Positions 17,142 to 26,341 of a stretch of 64,000 nt of DNA are shown in pieces. Under the pieces are notes generated by a model. The model did not search any database. It was given only the letters and a program-made list of their open reading frames with translations, and had not been told where the DNA came from. Position 1 is the stretch's first letter. Each line of letters opens with the position of its first letter. A program made the position numbers and the translations under genes. Source of the stretch: Chitinophagaceae bacterium (GTDB lineage Bacteria > Bacteroidota > Bacteroidia > Chitinophagales > Chitinophagaceae); contig JAMLHK010000017.1 in assembly GCA_023957155.1 (NCBI GenBank), positions 1-64,000 on the forward strand. Direction: 5' to 3'.

Positions 17142-20100
17142 TTACAATTTTATAAACTTAGCGGTGTAGACTTTTTTACCGATAAATTGTATATAATAGG
17201 TTGCCGGCGCCAGACCCGTACAGTTGATGGTAATGGAAGGTTGCTCTACGTCTCTGATGATACTCAATATTTGTCCCCAGGTGCTTACAATTCTTATATC
17301 TCCCTTTTCGCAGGGGATGTTTACGGTTAGTTTGTTGCTTACAGGGTTGGGTGCAACGGTGAAGGCTTTATTACAGCCTTTTTCAAGGTGAATGGATAAA
17401 ACCTCTGAAATATATTCCCTGCAGTCGCTGCCTGTTGCAATGATTCTAAAAAAGTAAATGCCGCTCATTATATCTCTCACAGCAGTTGAATATGCTGTTA
17501 ACGATGTTGCTATACCTTTTCCGCCAAGCGTATGAATTGTTTTGAATAATACGGAATCGGTACTCATTTGCAGTATAAAATCTGTAGTGCCATCCTCGAA
17601 TGTTGTGTTCCATTTCAGCGAAATATCAAATGTGCTGTCTATCCGGGTAATAGATGTGTTACTCCAGGTTATTGCAGTTAATGGATTTTTGCCAATAGAA
17701 ACTTTTTTTATATCGCTTGCAGTGTAGCTCAGGCTGTTGTTTACCAGTCGTAATCGGTAATAATTGTCGCCCTTTTGAGCAGATTCATGAATAAAATGGT
17801 AAGCTGCCCCTGAAGCATTTATGGCTTTTTGTCCGCCTATGGGGATAAAAGTAGTTCCATCGGTGCTATACTCAACATAAAAAGAATCCAGCGCACATTC
17901 GTAATTTGTTTCCCAATCCAACTCCACCTCAAAGCAGTTGTTTCCTTTTACCGCGTTAAAGCTACTGTATTCCGCATAGGGCGAGGAAGGAGAAAATAGT
18001 TTAAAAACTGCATAATCTGATCCCTGTCCGAGGTTTGTACATGCGACCAGGTAAGAATCATCATCCACGTTCCGAATCAATTGCATCCTGAGATTGTTTC
18101 CAAAGAACCTGTTTTGAACAATATTATCACTTCCGGCTAATATATATGCGTTTTGAACACATGTATTATCGTACCTGCCATTTTGGTTAAGTTGAACCAA
18201 TCCAATATCCCAGCTCACCCCATTACTGAAATAGCCTCCAACGATTATTTTATCATCCTGTGTTATGAGTAGATCTCCGGGCATTTCTTCCTCGAAAGGC
18301 AGATCCAGGTGAGTGGTACCTGCATAGCCGGTTGGATCGGGATAGCCGCCGAATGTGTAATCTATGAGGCCTGAGGCCGTAATTCTGTGCAATATAATAT
18401 CACGATAATTGGGTTTGGGATCCAGCTCGGGTATTCCGAATGCCCGATCCTTAAGACCGAGGATAACAATGCTGCCGTCTGATTGAAACTCGAAATCGGT
18501 GATGGAAGAGGCAAACGGAGGTTCATAGCTTTCAGAGATGGGTATATTTATTTCCGCATAGCCATCGAGCGCAGCACCAAAGGTATTATCCGGCGTACCA
18601 TCCGGATTGCATCTGAATATGAAATTTTTGATTGCTGCACCACTGACTACAATCTTACCATCCGGTTGCACTTTGATGTTATTGGCGCGTACACCAAATG
18701 GTCTTACCATAAGCACAATTCCTGCATTTCCAAAACTGTTATCTATGCTCCCGTTCTCGTTCAGTCTTAATATCTGGCTTTCTGTAAGCACCAGCACTTT
18801 CCCGTTTTGTTGCTGTGCAAATGCTCTTATCGTTGGGCGATGACCATTTATTTCAGGAAGATTAATGGCCACTTTTCCCTTATCACCAAAATCCAGGTCA
18901 GGACGACCTGCACTGTCTACTTTGATACATGAATAGTCACCTGTACTAATCAGCATCCAGTCATCCTTCAAAATTTGAAAAGCATGGGTGAAATAGAAAT
19001 ATTGTGAGGGAGCAAGTAACTTCTTTCCAAACTGACCAAAACTGCTGTCCAGCTTGCCGTTATTCTGCATTCGCGCCATGCCGATCTCTTTTATCTCATT
19101 ACTGTTGCGATACACGGTGCCTACTGCCATTAGTTTTCCAGACTGTAGCTTAGCAAAGCCTGCCAACCGGTCTGTACTGCCGAAATTATAATCAGGTGAG
19201 TTTTGCACTTCACGCATATTGTAATAGAGCTTATATCCGTTTGCATTAAGCTTTGTTGTTAACACTCCATCTTTAGTAAAGTGTGCAATGAGGTGACCTT
19301 TATAGTCTACATTTTGAAGTGGATAATAGCTGGTATAAGCCATAGCGGTTATACTTTTGTCAGGCCCCACACAAAATTTAGCATTGGCAAAGAAATAGTC
19401 TTTAATCATCGGCAGGCTTTTCAACACAGAGTGGTTTGCGAATGAAGAATCAAAATTTCCGGAGCTGTTTAAGCGAAAAACATCTAAAAAACCATTCGTT
19501 TTATCATTATGGAAAGCTGCAACCATAAGCTTGCCATCATCCTGCAAGCCAATTTGCCCAATGCTTTGTTCCCGCCACCCTGCCTGTGTATATCTGAACA
19601 TCCCGCCAGTGCCAAAACTGCTATCTATTTTTCCGTTACTATAAAGCCTGAACGCCATCCATGCCGTTTCATTTGTTTCAGACTTTGTATGTCCTGCTGC
19701 CACCATTTTTCCATCCGGAAGCACCACTACGGAATTTAGAGCCATATTATCAAAGCCAAAGCGACTGGAAAAACGTCCGTTACTGGCGAAAGAACTGTCC
19801 AGCCTGCCGTTTGATGAGATTCTGTATATGGCTGGTGATGCCTTGGTTGTATAGCCTGTGGTAAAAATAGGTTCGGACCAAATATCAGCCAATATAATTT
19901 TCCCATCGGGTTGCAATGCCAGTCCTATTTGCCCTCCGTAAAACAGGCTCCAGGTGCTAAAGTCAGGGATTACCAAAACGCCGTCTGTTCCGAAACTATT
20001 ATCAATATTCCCGTCTGCGGTTAACCGCAGTAACGCTATCCTGTTCCAAACACGTGTGGCGCTGGGGTCTGTATGAGCTCTGCACGCTACTACAATTTTT

Positions 20101-20621
20101 CCGTCTTCCTGTATAACACCTTTAAACGCCCAGAGTGACAGATTCCGGTGTACATACAGTGTTTTGCCGGCATTTCCAAAAGACAAATCAGGGGTGCCAT
20201 CCGGCAGTAGTCTTATTAAGGCAGCTCCCGAAGTGGCATTATAACGATGGATATGACTTGTAATTGGAGTTGCATATCCGATACCTATTATCCTGCCGCT
20301 TTTATCCTTTAAAATATCTTCAATTCTGTTGTTCAATGTAGCCCCATAATCAAAAAAGTAAAATGCTTTCTTGCCAAAACGCATGTCATCATCCCCGTTG
20401 GCCTGCATTCTGTGGAAAACAGACTCATAATTAATATCGCCGCCGACAAGAATATTTTGAACAGTATCAAGCATGATTGCGTGACCGTGAAAATTATCAT
20501 TAGTCCGCTCAAAAAAATTTACAGATGTAACTCCATTATTCCCAAAATCGGGTTGAAGGTGCTGGGCTACAGAAGCTATCCGGAAATTAATAGCGAAAGC
20601 AATGAATATGAAAGTACGCAT
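17142..20621 (-). CDS. Delta-60 repeat secreted protein with T9SS C-terminal sorting domain
   Basis: A 1159-residue exported protein. The N-terminal signal peptide (MRTFIFIAFAINFRIASVAQ) leads into more than ten delta-60 repeats of about 50-60 residues with the pattern DxxFGxxGxxxxx...LQxDGKI(V/I)...L..(D/N)G..D (for example GTPDLSFGNAGK, ALQPDGKIILAD, NGKLDSSFGQFGKK). These should fold into beta-propeller-like blades. A fibronectin/jelly-roll-like part spans about 900-1075. The last 75 residues (VAPNPVSNKLTVNIPCEKG ... AKFIKL) form a type A type-IX-secretion sorting signal, so the protein is probably exported by T9SS. Function is unknown; adhesion or surface matrix is possible. Confidence 0.85.
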   Translation of the reverse strand: MRTFIFIAFAINFRIASVAQHLQPDFGNNGVTSVNFFERTNDNFHGHAIMLDTVQNILVGGDINYESVFHRMQANGDDDMRFGKKAFYFFDYGATLNNRIEDILKDKSGRIIGIGYATPITSHIHRYNATSGAALIRLLPDGTPDLSFGNAGKTLYVHRNLSLWAFKGVIQEDGKIVVACRAHTDPSATRVWNRIALLRLTADGNIDNSFGTDGVLVIPDFSTWSLFYGGQIGLALQPDGKIILADIWSEPIFTTGYTTKASPAIYRISSNGRLDSSFASNGRFSSRFGFDNMALNSVVVLPDGKMVAAGHTKSETNETAWMAFRLYSNGKIDSSFGTGGMFRYTQAGWREQSIGQIGLQDDGKLMVAAFHNDKTNGFLDVFRLNSSGNFDSSFANHSVLKSLPMIKDYFFANAKFCVGPDKSITAMAYTSYYPLQNVDYKGHLIAHFTKDGVLTTKLNANGYKLYYNMREVQNSPDYNFGSTDRLAGFAKLQSGKLMAVGTVYRNSNEIKEIGMARMQNNGKLDSSFGQFGKKLLAPSQYFYFTHAFQILKDDWMLISTGDYSCIKVDSAGRPDLDFGDKGKVAINLPEINGHRPTIRAFAQQQNGKVLVLTESQILRLNENGSIDNSFGNAGIVLMVRPFGVRANNIKVQPDGKIVVSGAAIKNFIFRCNPDGTPDNTFGAALDGYAEINIPISESYEPPFASSITDFEFQSDGSIVILGLKDRAFGIPELDPKPNYRDIILHRITASGLIDYTFGGYPDPTGYAGTTHLDLPFEEEMPGDLLITQDDKIIVGGYFSNGVSWDIGLVQLNQNGRYDNTCVQNAYILAGSDNIVQNRFFGNNLRMQLIRNVDDDSYLVACTNLGQGSDYAVFKLFSPSSPYAEYSSFNAVKGNNCFEVELDWETNYECALDSFYVEYSTDGTTFIPIGGQKAINASGAAYHFIHESAQKGDNYYRLRLVNNSLSYTASDIKKVSIGKNPLTAITWSNTSITRIDSTFDISLKWNTTFEDGTTDFILQMSTDSVLFKTIHTLGGKGIATSLTAYSTAVRDIMSGIYFFRIIATGSDCREYISEVLSIHLEKGCNKAFTVAPNPVSNKLTVNIPCEKGDIRIVSTWGQILSIIRDVEQPSITINCTGLAPATYYIQFIGKKVYTAKFIKL

Positions 20622-20783
20622 CGAAGTATATTACATCAGGATTTTTTTTCAAGTATTTAAACAAACCGGGTTAGTGTAAACTATTATTTCTCTTTTGGTT
20701 AAGTTTAAATTTTAACCTTATTTCAATTCAACGAAAAGAGTTCTGGATTATTACCTCACTGTCAGATTGTTTAAGTAAGTGCA

Positions 20784-21113
20784 TTAGAAATGCTTCATAC
20801 TTTTTCCAGGTGATGCCAACCGGCAGGCAGGCAACTGAGCTAAGGTTCCTCCGGGAACAAAAGAGGGGTCAATTAGTTTTTCAATTATCGTCCTGCTCTT
20901 TTGCTTTTTTATGAATCGCTCTATGTGGATGGCTTCCTTTTCATTTTCTCCAACCAGGAATAGCCCTTTCAGTACCCATGGTCTGTATTTTCTTGTATAG
21001 GTATTAAAGCATTCCTGGTGATTGTGCTTTTCCAGCCTTGCTTTAATATCAGTAGTGTAACCTGTATAATATTTACCCGCAGAAGTAGAATAGATGATGT
21101 AGATGTAATACAT
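20784..21113 (-). CDS. GIY-YIG domain protein with tRNA-like 3' end
   Basis: A 109-residue single-domain GIY-YIG protein (UPF0213 type). The YYIYIIYSTSAGKYYTGYTTD segment carries the Y-Y/G-Y core, followed by the Arg helix (IKARLEKHN) and a conserved Glu/Lys helix (EKEAIHIERFIKKQKSRTIIEKLI). After EKLI the reading frame runs through DNA that resembles the 5' half of tRNA-Asn: CCTTAGCTCAGTTG is identical to the tRNA (20832-20845), giving the tail GTLAQLPACRL. It lies 31 bases from the tRNA-Asn 3' fragment that forms attL, so before integration it probably followed tRNA-Asn directly. Nuclease activity is likely by family; biological role unknown. Confidence 0.8.
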   Translation of the reverse strand: MYYIYIIYSTSAGKYYTGYTTDIKARLEKHNHQECFNTYTRKYRPWVLKGLFLVGENEKEAIHIERFIKKQKSRTIIEKLIDPSFVPGGTLAQLPACRLASPGKSMKHF

Positions 21114-21144
21114 AGATTAAAAAAGGTCGGCTATACTGCCAACC

Positions 21145-21193
21145 TTTTAAGCTCCCCCTTCAGGACTTGAACCTGAGACCCTCTGATTAACAG
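21145..21193 (-). repeat. attL: 49-bp tRNA-Asn 3' fragment
   Basis: Identical over 49 bp to 59046-59094. In minus orientation it begins in the anticodon loop (CTGTTAATCAG) and runs through the T arm and acceptor 3' strand. The 5' half of the tRNA is absent here, so this copy is the left attachment-site remnant rather than a functional tRNA. Confidence 0.92.
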
Positions 21194-21323
21194 CCCTCTC
21201 TATAACTTAACCGGGCTGAACGGGGATAAAGCTATTTTAACTTAATCGTTTAATTATCAACAATTTATATGAATTTCATTAATTTCGACATAGACATTCT
21301 AAAGGTCGTTTAGCCATGTTTTG

Positions 21324-21342
21324 CTGGCAAATTACTGGCAAA
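21324..21342 (+). repeat. 19-bp direct repeat, left copy (possible integrase arm site)
   Basis: CTGGCAAATTACTGGCAAA is identical and in the same orientation at 58987-59005, near the other end of the island. Each copy itself contains CTGGCAAA twice, 11 bp apart. Position inside both ends suggests arm-type integrase or excisionase binding. Confidence 0.7.
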
Positions 21343-21385
21343 TTTTGAGGCGAGGGCTATTGTGAACCAGAAAAAATTAGTGTTT

Positions 21386-22804
21386 ATGTCAGCATCAGTT
21401 GTTATTACATTAGACACCCGGAGAATCAAGCAAAAGACAGGCAAATATCCGGTCAAATTGCTCGTTACCTACAACGGAGAACCTCAACGATACCAGACAA
21501 TTTATGACCTTACAGAGAAAGAATATAATAATCTTTCCGCTTCGAGGGTATCAGATCAAATGCAAAAAGTAAGAGACAGCCTTAAAGAGATCAAGCGAAA
21601 AGCAGAGGAAATTATTAGCATCCTTGAGCCTTTCAGCTTTGAAGATTTTGAAAAAGATTTTGTTTTCAATAATCCATTATTCCGGCAGCGAAAATATTTA
21701 AAAAGTAAGGTTATAACTGCAGCCTTAAATAATGATGATTTTGACTATACTCCATTTCATAAAAAATTTCCAATCTTAATGGAACCGCCTGCAGACCCAA
21801 CAACCTTTGTTTTTACATTCAATTCCTACATAAAGAAACTCCTTACCGAAGGCAGGATCGGCACTGCGTTAAGTTGTCATTGCGCCTACAATTCTTTTAA
21901 GCGGTTCAGTGGCAACGTTACGCTTAGTTATATGACAGTGAACTACCTTAACAGGTATGAACAATGGGCAAAGCAGGGAGGAATGTCAAAAACCACTATT
22001 GGCATATATACCCGTGCATTGAGAACGATTTTTAATGAAGCAGATGCTAATGGAATTATCCGAAAGGATAAATGCTATCCTTTCGGACGGCGCAAATATC
22101 AAGTCCCTACCAGCAGGAATAAGAAGAAGGCATTGGAGTTGAATCATATTGAGCAGATATATTACTATAAGCCATCTTGTGAAAGCGAAAAGAAAGCAAA
22201 GGCATACTGGCTGTTCTGCTACTTCAGCAATGGTATTAATCCCAAAGACGTAGCACTGCTTAAATACAAAAATATACAGGAAGAATACATTGTTTTTGAG
22301 CGTGCCAAAACAGAGCGAACCAGCCGTTCCGACCCTAAGCCAATTGTTGTTTATATAACGGAGGAAATCGCCGCTATCATTGAGGAATTAGGTAACAAGG
22401 ATAAAAGACCTGAAAATTATATATTCCCGATTCTTTATGAGGGAGTAACTCCGTTAAGACAATATGATCTGGTACAATTTTTTGTCCGGTTCATTAACGA
22501 CTGGATGGCGAAGGTTTGCGAAAATTTGGGCATTGATAAAAAGGTAACTACCTATGTTGCCAGGCACAGCTTTGCCACAGTTCTTAAACGTTCCGGAGCC
22601 AGTACGGAAGTAATACAGGAGGCGCTGGGGCATGAAGACATACGAACTACTGAAAACTACCTGGACAGTTTTGGCAATGACACTAAGAAAGAACTTGCCG
22701 GCAGACTAACTGCATTTAATAAGAGACGGGAAATAAATCCTGATGATTTTTCAGATACCTCTAATGAAATAGCCATTTCCCGGGTGATTTCGGAATTGGC
22801 GTAG
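21386..22804 (+). CDS. Tyrosine-type site-specific integrase of the island
   Basis: A recombinase of 472 residues from ATG 21386 (GTG 21362 would add 8). It has an N-terminal arm-binding domain at about 1-100 (SVVITLDTRRIKQKTGKYPVKL), a SAM-like core-binding domain at about 130-235, and a catalytic domain with ARHSFATVLKRSG (Arg-His), EALGHEDIRTTENYL (His and the nucleophile Tyr). The usual first catalytic Arg position reads FSNGINPKDVALLKY and lacks Arg, as reported for the CTnDOT integrase group. It lies next to attL and should catalyse insertion into and excision from tRNA-Asn. Confidence 0.93.
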   Translation: MSASVVITLDTRRIKQKTGKYPVKLLVTYNGEPQRYQTIYDLTEKEYNNLSASRVSDQMQKVRDSLKEIKRKAEEIISILEPFSFEDFEKDFVFNNPLFRQRKYLKSKVITAALNNDDFDYTPFHKKFPILMEPPADPTTFVFTFNSYIKKLLTEGRIGTALSCHCAYNSFKRFSGNVTLSYMTVNYLNRYEQWAKQGGMSKTTIGIYTRALRTIFNEADANGIIRKDKCYPFGRRKYQVPTSRNKKKALELNHIEQIYYYKPSCESEKKAKAYWLFCYFSNGINPKDVALLKYKNIQEEYIVFERAKTERTSRSDPKPIVVYITEEIAAIIEELGNKDKRPENYIFPILYEGVTPLRQYDLVQFFVRFINDWMAKVCENLGIDKKVTTYVARHSFATVLKRSGASTEVIQEALGHEDIRTTENYLDSFGNDTKKELAGRLTAFNKRREINPDDFSDTSNEIAISRVISELA

Positions 22805-22876
22805 AAGTCAATCGGGGATGCCGTTAACGGGTTTACCTGAAAACAGCGAACAATAAAATTTTTGTAACTTTAAAAT

Positions 22877-23191
22877 ATGGGCATAGATAAACAAATACAA
22901 AACAAACCTCAATTACCGAAACGTCTTTTTTGGGACTTTAGATATGACGAGATTGATTGGATGGGCGACTATCTGACTGTAATGGAAAGGGTATTTGAAC
23001 GTGGCAGCAAAGAAGAATGGGAGGAGATGATACGTTTCTACGGATACGATCAGGTGGTTCATGCAGTAAAAAACGAGATAAAGTTCCTGGCAGACTATGC
23101 TATTGAGAAGGTTTGTGTGTATTTTTCTATCCCTAAGGAGAATCTGTTATGTTATACACGAAAACAGTCGAGACCGGGACACTGGATCTGA
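22877..23191 (+). CDS. Putative antitoxin partner of AbiEii-type toxin
   Basis: A 104-residue soluble protein (RLFWDFRYDEIDWMGDYLTVMERVFERGSKEEWEEMIRFYG). The WDF...I.W...Y..VI.RV..RG...EW..... pattern is common in small proteins encoded just before AbiEii nucleotidyltransferases (a family I believe is catalogued as DUF6922; not verified). The stop overlaps the toxin start by 43 bases, indicating translational coupling. Antitoxin function is inferred from this arrangement only. Confidence 0.7.
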   Translation: MGIDKQIQNKPQLPKRLFWDFRYDEIDWMGDYLTVMERVFERGSKEEWEEMIRFYGYDQVVHAVKNEIKFLADYAIEKVCVYFSIPKENLLCYTRKQSRPGHWI

Positions 23192-23844
23192 TAAAAAAGT
23201 TGATGCTTGATGAAGAGTTGTTTAAGTTTAATCTTGTTGGCGGCACTGCTCTTTCTTTAAAACTGGGTCATAGAAAATCAATAGATATTGATCTTTTTAC
23301 AGACACTAATTTTGATGCTCATTTCCTGGGCAATCATTTAGAGAAGACGTATAACGCCGCCCTTTCCGGTAGCCTAACGAATGGCGTTTTTGCCTTTATT
23401 AACAATGTGAAAATTGATTTATTGGCACATCAATACCCCATATTAAACCAGGTAGAAATCAAAGAAGGTATAAGAATGTTATCGTTGGAAGATATTGGAG
23501 CGATGAAATTAAATGCTATTCTTAATAGCGGTACCCGTTTGAAAGACTTTGTTGATATGTATGCGCTGCTTGAGCATCTTCCGTTAAACAAAGTAACGGA
23601 AAGTTTTGTGCGAAAATATCCGGATGTGAACAGGCAAATGGCTCATAACGCACTTCTTTATCACAATGATATAAATATGAAACAGAGGATTGATTATATC
23701 GATCAGGAAATTCCCTGGAAGGAAATTGCAGATAGACTACATGATGCTGTTACTAACGATCAGAAGATATTTCAAAAGAAAAACGTTCTTTCTCAAAAGA
23801 AAGCAACTACAATTCAGCAAAGAAAAAGAGGTAAAAGATTATAA
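23149..23844 (+). CDS. AbiEii/AbiGii-type nucleotidyltransferase toxin
   Basis: A 231-residue MNT-fold protein. The nucleotidyltransferase signature is LVGGTALSLKLGHRKSIDIDLF (GG-x-x and DxD), followed by the family motif RMLSLEDIGAMKLNAILNSGTRLKDFVDMYALLE. AbiEii proteins act as type IV toxins or phage-abortive-infection effectors by NTP transfer, in known cases to tRNA. The C-terminal Lys-rich tail (QKKATTIQQRKRGKRL) is probably unstructured. The upstream overlapping gene would be its cognate antitoxin. This pair likely stabilises the island. Confidence 0.87.
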   Translation: MLYTKTVETGTLDLIKKLMLDEELFKFNLVGGTALSLKLGHRKSIDIDLFTDTNFDAHFLGNHLEKTYNAALSGSLTNGVFAFINNVKIDLLAHQYPILNQVEIKEGIRMLSLEDIGAMKLNAILNSGTRLKDFVDMYALLEHLPLNKVTESFVRKYPDVNRQMAHNALLYHNDINMKQRIDYIDQEIPWKEIADRLHDAVTNDQKIFQKKNVLSQKKATTIQQRKRGKRL

Positions 23845-24081
23845 TACTAAGCAGCAAATAAATACATTGGCGAAAGGGGACATTAAAAAAATAGTTCGAA
23901 AATTGCTGCGACAGCAATTCATTTTCCCATTACTCTAATAATTAGCTTATTTATTGTAACCCGTTAAAAAAGACGCTTTTTTAACGTCAGATGTTATGTA
24001 TTGGCAAGCTCCTCATCCCAATTTTCTATAATTACTTAAATTTAGTAAAGATTTATTGGCTCAACTATGAAATAAATTCGG

Positions 24082-24966
24082 ATGGGATGGATTAATAAAT
24101 GGAGAAGTAATATGGTGCTTCGCAATATGGCAGCCGATATTTTCGGGCGATCTGCTTACTCCCGGACGCCAGGAAACTTTGTATCGTATTTCCAGTATAA
24201 AATAGGCGACTACCGGCCGGATCACTACCTGTATTTCCCAAAAGAACCTTACAGGGAAAGGTATAACAACGAGTTTTTTAATAAGCTATGTGAATACAAG
24301 GGGTATGATATTATCCATTTCCTGGAATTTCATTTTTCCGCATACCCCGACCAGCACGATTTTTTACAGTTCCTGCACTATGAATTAAGTGATCGGATGC
24401 AAATGAAAATAACCGAGACCAAGCTCAAAAAACTACAATCGGCTTTTGAATGGGTACAGGAAAAGCAGCAGGAATGGAAGGAATCACAAAAAGGTATTAT
24501 CAAACAGGAGATAGAGCAGGGAGTACGAGAAATTTTCACCGACCAGCCGGCTCCTAACCCTGCCGAAGTGGAACAATTCATGCAAAAACTTTCTGCACAG
24601 TTAGGTGATTATATAGATAAACTCATGGCAGAAACGGAAGAACGGATGTCGTCTATCACAGAGCGCCTGCCCGCCGGACGAATTGAACTCAATAACCGCA
24701 ACCACGAAGAAAAAATTATCCAACTCCTGATTTTGTGGCAACAGGTGCAGGCTCCGCCGGAGCTTGCCAGAGCGGAGCAACTGTTCAAAAAATTCACGGC
24801 GATGGATATTGCCACCATTTTACATCTGCATTTTGAGGCATTCCGCGATAATAAAATCCCCACACTTCAAAAGAAAGTAGGAGAGCAAAACGAACGCCTG
24901 AAAATGAACCATCCTCCGGTTAAAAAACTTGTGGAAGCGCTGCAGACCTTTTTTTACGGGAAATGA
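24082..24966 (+). CDS. Hypothetical island protein with coiled coil
   Basis: A 294-residue soluble protein not recognised. The first 100 residues are aromatic-rich (YFQYKIGDYRPDHYLYFPKEPYRERY; YDIIHFLEFHFSAYPDQHDF). Residues about 105-205 are charged and predicted coiled-coil (LKKLQSAFEWVQEKQQEWKE, YIDKLMAETEERMSSITERL). The C-terminal part is helical (AMDIATILHLHFEAFRDN). It precedes the HTH/primase/mobilization block and may be an element-specific regulatory or replication accessory protein; this is inference from position. Confidence 0.65.
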   Translation: MGWINKWRSNMVLRNMAADIFGRSAYSRTPGNFVSYFQYKIGDYRPDHYLYFPKEPYRERYNNEFFNKLCEYKGYDIIHFLEFHFSAYPDQHDFLQFLHYELSDRMQMKITETKLKKLQSAFEWVQEKQQEWKESQKGIIKQEIEQGVREIFTDQPAPNPAEVEQFMQKLSAQLGDYIDKLMAETEERMSSITERLPAGRIELNNRNHEEKIIQLLILWQQVQAPPELARAEQLFKKFTAMDIATILHLHFEAFRDNKIPTLQKKVGEQNERLKMNHPPVKKLVEALQTFFYGK

Positions 24967-25090
24967 AGTTGCTTTATGAACACTTAACTGGTTATAACTC
25001 CCTCACATCCAGTTTATAAAAATGCACGACCCTTCTATCATTGACTTTGCATAGACTCTAATCCATCTTGCGTCCATAAAACTCTTTTTT

Positions 25091-25402
25091 ATGGATACTT
25101 TATTTATTCCAAATGAAAATGATTTTCGCCGGTGGATCAGGGAGGCTGTGAAAGAATGCCTGGAAAATACACCCATAAAAAGCACTTCCCCTGAAAATCC
25201 GGATGAGGAACCCTTGTTGACCCGCAAGGAAATTGCCGGGATATTTCGTATCTCCCTTGTCACCCTGCACGACTGGATGAAACGGGGACTGCCCTCCCAT
25301 AAGCAACGGGGAAGAGTGTACTTTCTCCGCTCCGAGGTAATAGCCTATGTAAAGCAAAACCGCCGTTCTAACTTCCTAAACACCGACCAATGGGAAAACT
25401 AA
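25091..25402 (+). CDS. Helix-turn-helix (excisionase/MerR-like) DNA-binding protein
   Basis: A 103-residue protein. Residues about 45-98 form an HTH_17-type winged helix (LLTRKEIAGIFRISLVTLHDWMKRGLPSHKQRGRVYFLRSEVIAYVKQ), typical of excisionases and small regulators of Bacteroidetes mobile elements. Its end overlaps the primase-like gene by 13 bases, so the two are translationally coupled. It could act as recombination directionality factor for the integrase or as regulator of mobilization. Confidence 0.85.
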   Translation: MDTLFIPNENDFRRWIREAVKECLENTPIKSTSPENPDEEPLLTRKEIAGIFRISLVTLHDWMKRGLPSHKQRGRVYFLRSEVIAYVKQNRRSNFLNTDQWEN

Positions 25403-26340
25403 CCGTTGCCGAAGCCCGGAAAATAGACATGGTAGATTATCTTTCTTCACTGGGCTTTCAGGCTATAAAAACAAGAGGGGAAGATTATTGGTACTTATCT
25501 CCTTTTCGCCAGGAGCAAACACCTTCTTTTAAAATTAACCGCAGGAGTAATATCTGGTATGATCATGGTAGCGGAGATGGTGGCAATATTATAGATTTTG
25601 GTATCCTGTATCATCGTGTAGATGTACGGGGCTTTCTGGAACTGTTAACCAGGGATTACAGGCAGAGCGATTTTTCTTTTCACCCGCAATTGAAAAAGGA
25701 AAGTAGTATTAGCCCGGTTGCGGGTGAAAAAGAAAAGATTACTGACAGCAAAATTATCATCACAGCTACCCGGCAATTAAGCAATGTACGTTTGCTGCAT
25801 TATCTGAATGAAAGGGGGATAGCCCCTGATCTTGCCAGCCAGTTTTGCCGGGAAGTTGATTTTCATCTTTACAAAAAACAGCATACCGCCATTGGTTTCC
25901 CCAACGGCATGGGAGGTTATGAACTCCGCAACCCTTACTTTAAGGGAAGCTCTTCACCCAAAACATTTCGCTTTTTTGACAATGGCAAAAAGAAATTGCA
26001 AGTATTTGAGGGCTTTTTCGACTTTCTCTCCTGGCTTTCACATTTCAAAGACGCTTGGCTTACCAGTAATTTTTTAGTGCTTAATTCCCTTTCATTTTTT
26101 CAAAGGGTGAAACAAACAATGGAGGCACATAGCAGCATCCGGCTCTGGTTAGACCAGGGAACCGCCGGACAGGCATGTACCATACAAGCCATTAATTCCC
26201 ATCCTGCTTACGAAGACAAAAGCAGTTTGTATAAAGATTTTGATGATCTCAACGACTGGCATGTACATCAGCTTAAACAAAAACAACGCTTGTACAATGC
26301 CAACAAACCATCACATTCAAAAACAATAAAACACAAATAA
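25390..26340 (+). CDS. CHC2/Toprim primase-like mobilization protein
   Basis: A 316-residue protein with an N-terminal DnaG zinc-binding-like fold at about 10-90 (YWYLSPFRQEQTPSFKINRRSNIWYDHGSGDGGNIIDF) and a Toprim-like C-terminal half (KLQVFEGFFDFLSWL, LVLNSLSFFQRVKQTM, IRLWLDQGTAGQACTIQAI). The CHC2 fold signature is clear but the metal-binding Cys/His set is missing, as often in mobile-element versions. It probably primes the transferred strand or supports element replication. It lies between the HTH gene and the mobilization genes, overlapping the former. Confidence 0.85.
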   Translation: MGKLTVAEARKIDMVDYLSSLGFQAIKTRGEDYWYLSPFRQEQTPSFKINRRSNIWYDHGSGDGGNIIDFGILYHRVDVRGFLELLTRDYRQSDFSFHPQLKKESSISPVAGEKEKITDSKIIITATRQLSNVRLLHYLNERGIAPDLASQFCREVDFHLYKKQHTAIGFPNGMGGYELRNPYFKGSSSPKTFRFFDNGKKKLQVFEGFFDFLSWLSHFKDAWLTSNFLVLNSLSFFQRVKQTMEAHSSIRLWLDQGTAGQACTIQAINSHPAYEDKSSLYKDFDDLNDWHVHQLKQKQRLYNANKPSHSKTIKHK

Positions 26341-26341
26341 T

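Noticed and set aside
21194-21240. Possible continuation of the tRNA-Asn 5' half after attL
   Set aside because: Only scattered similarity remains after 21193; it cannot form the acceptor and D stems with the 3' fragment.
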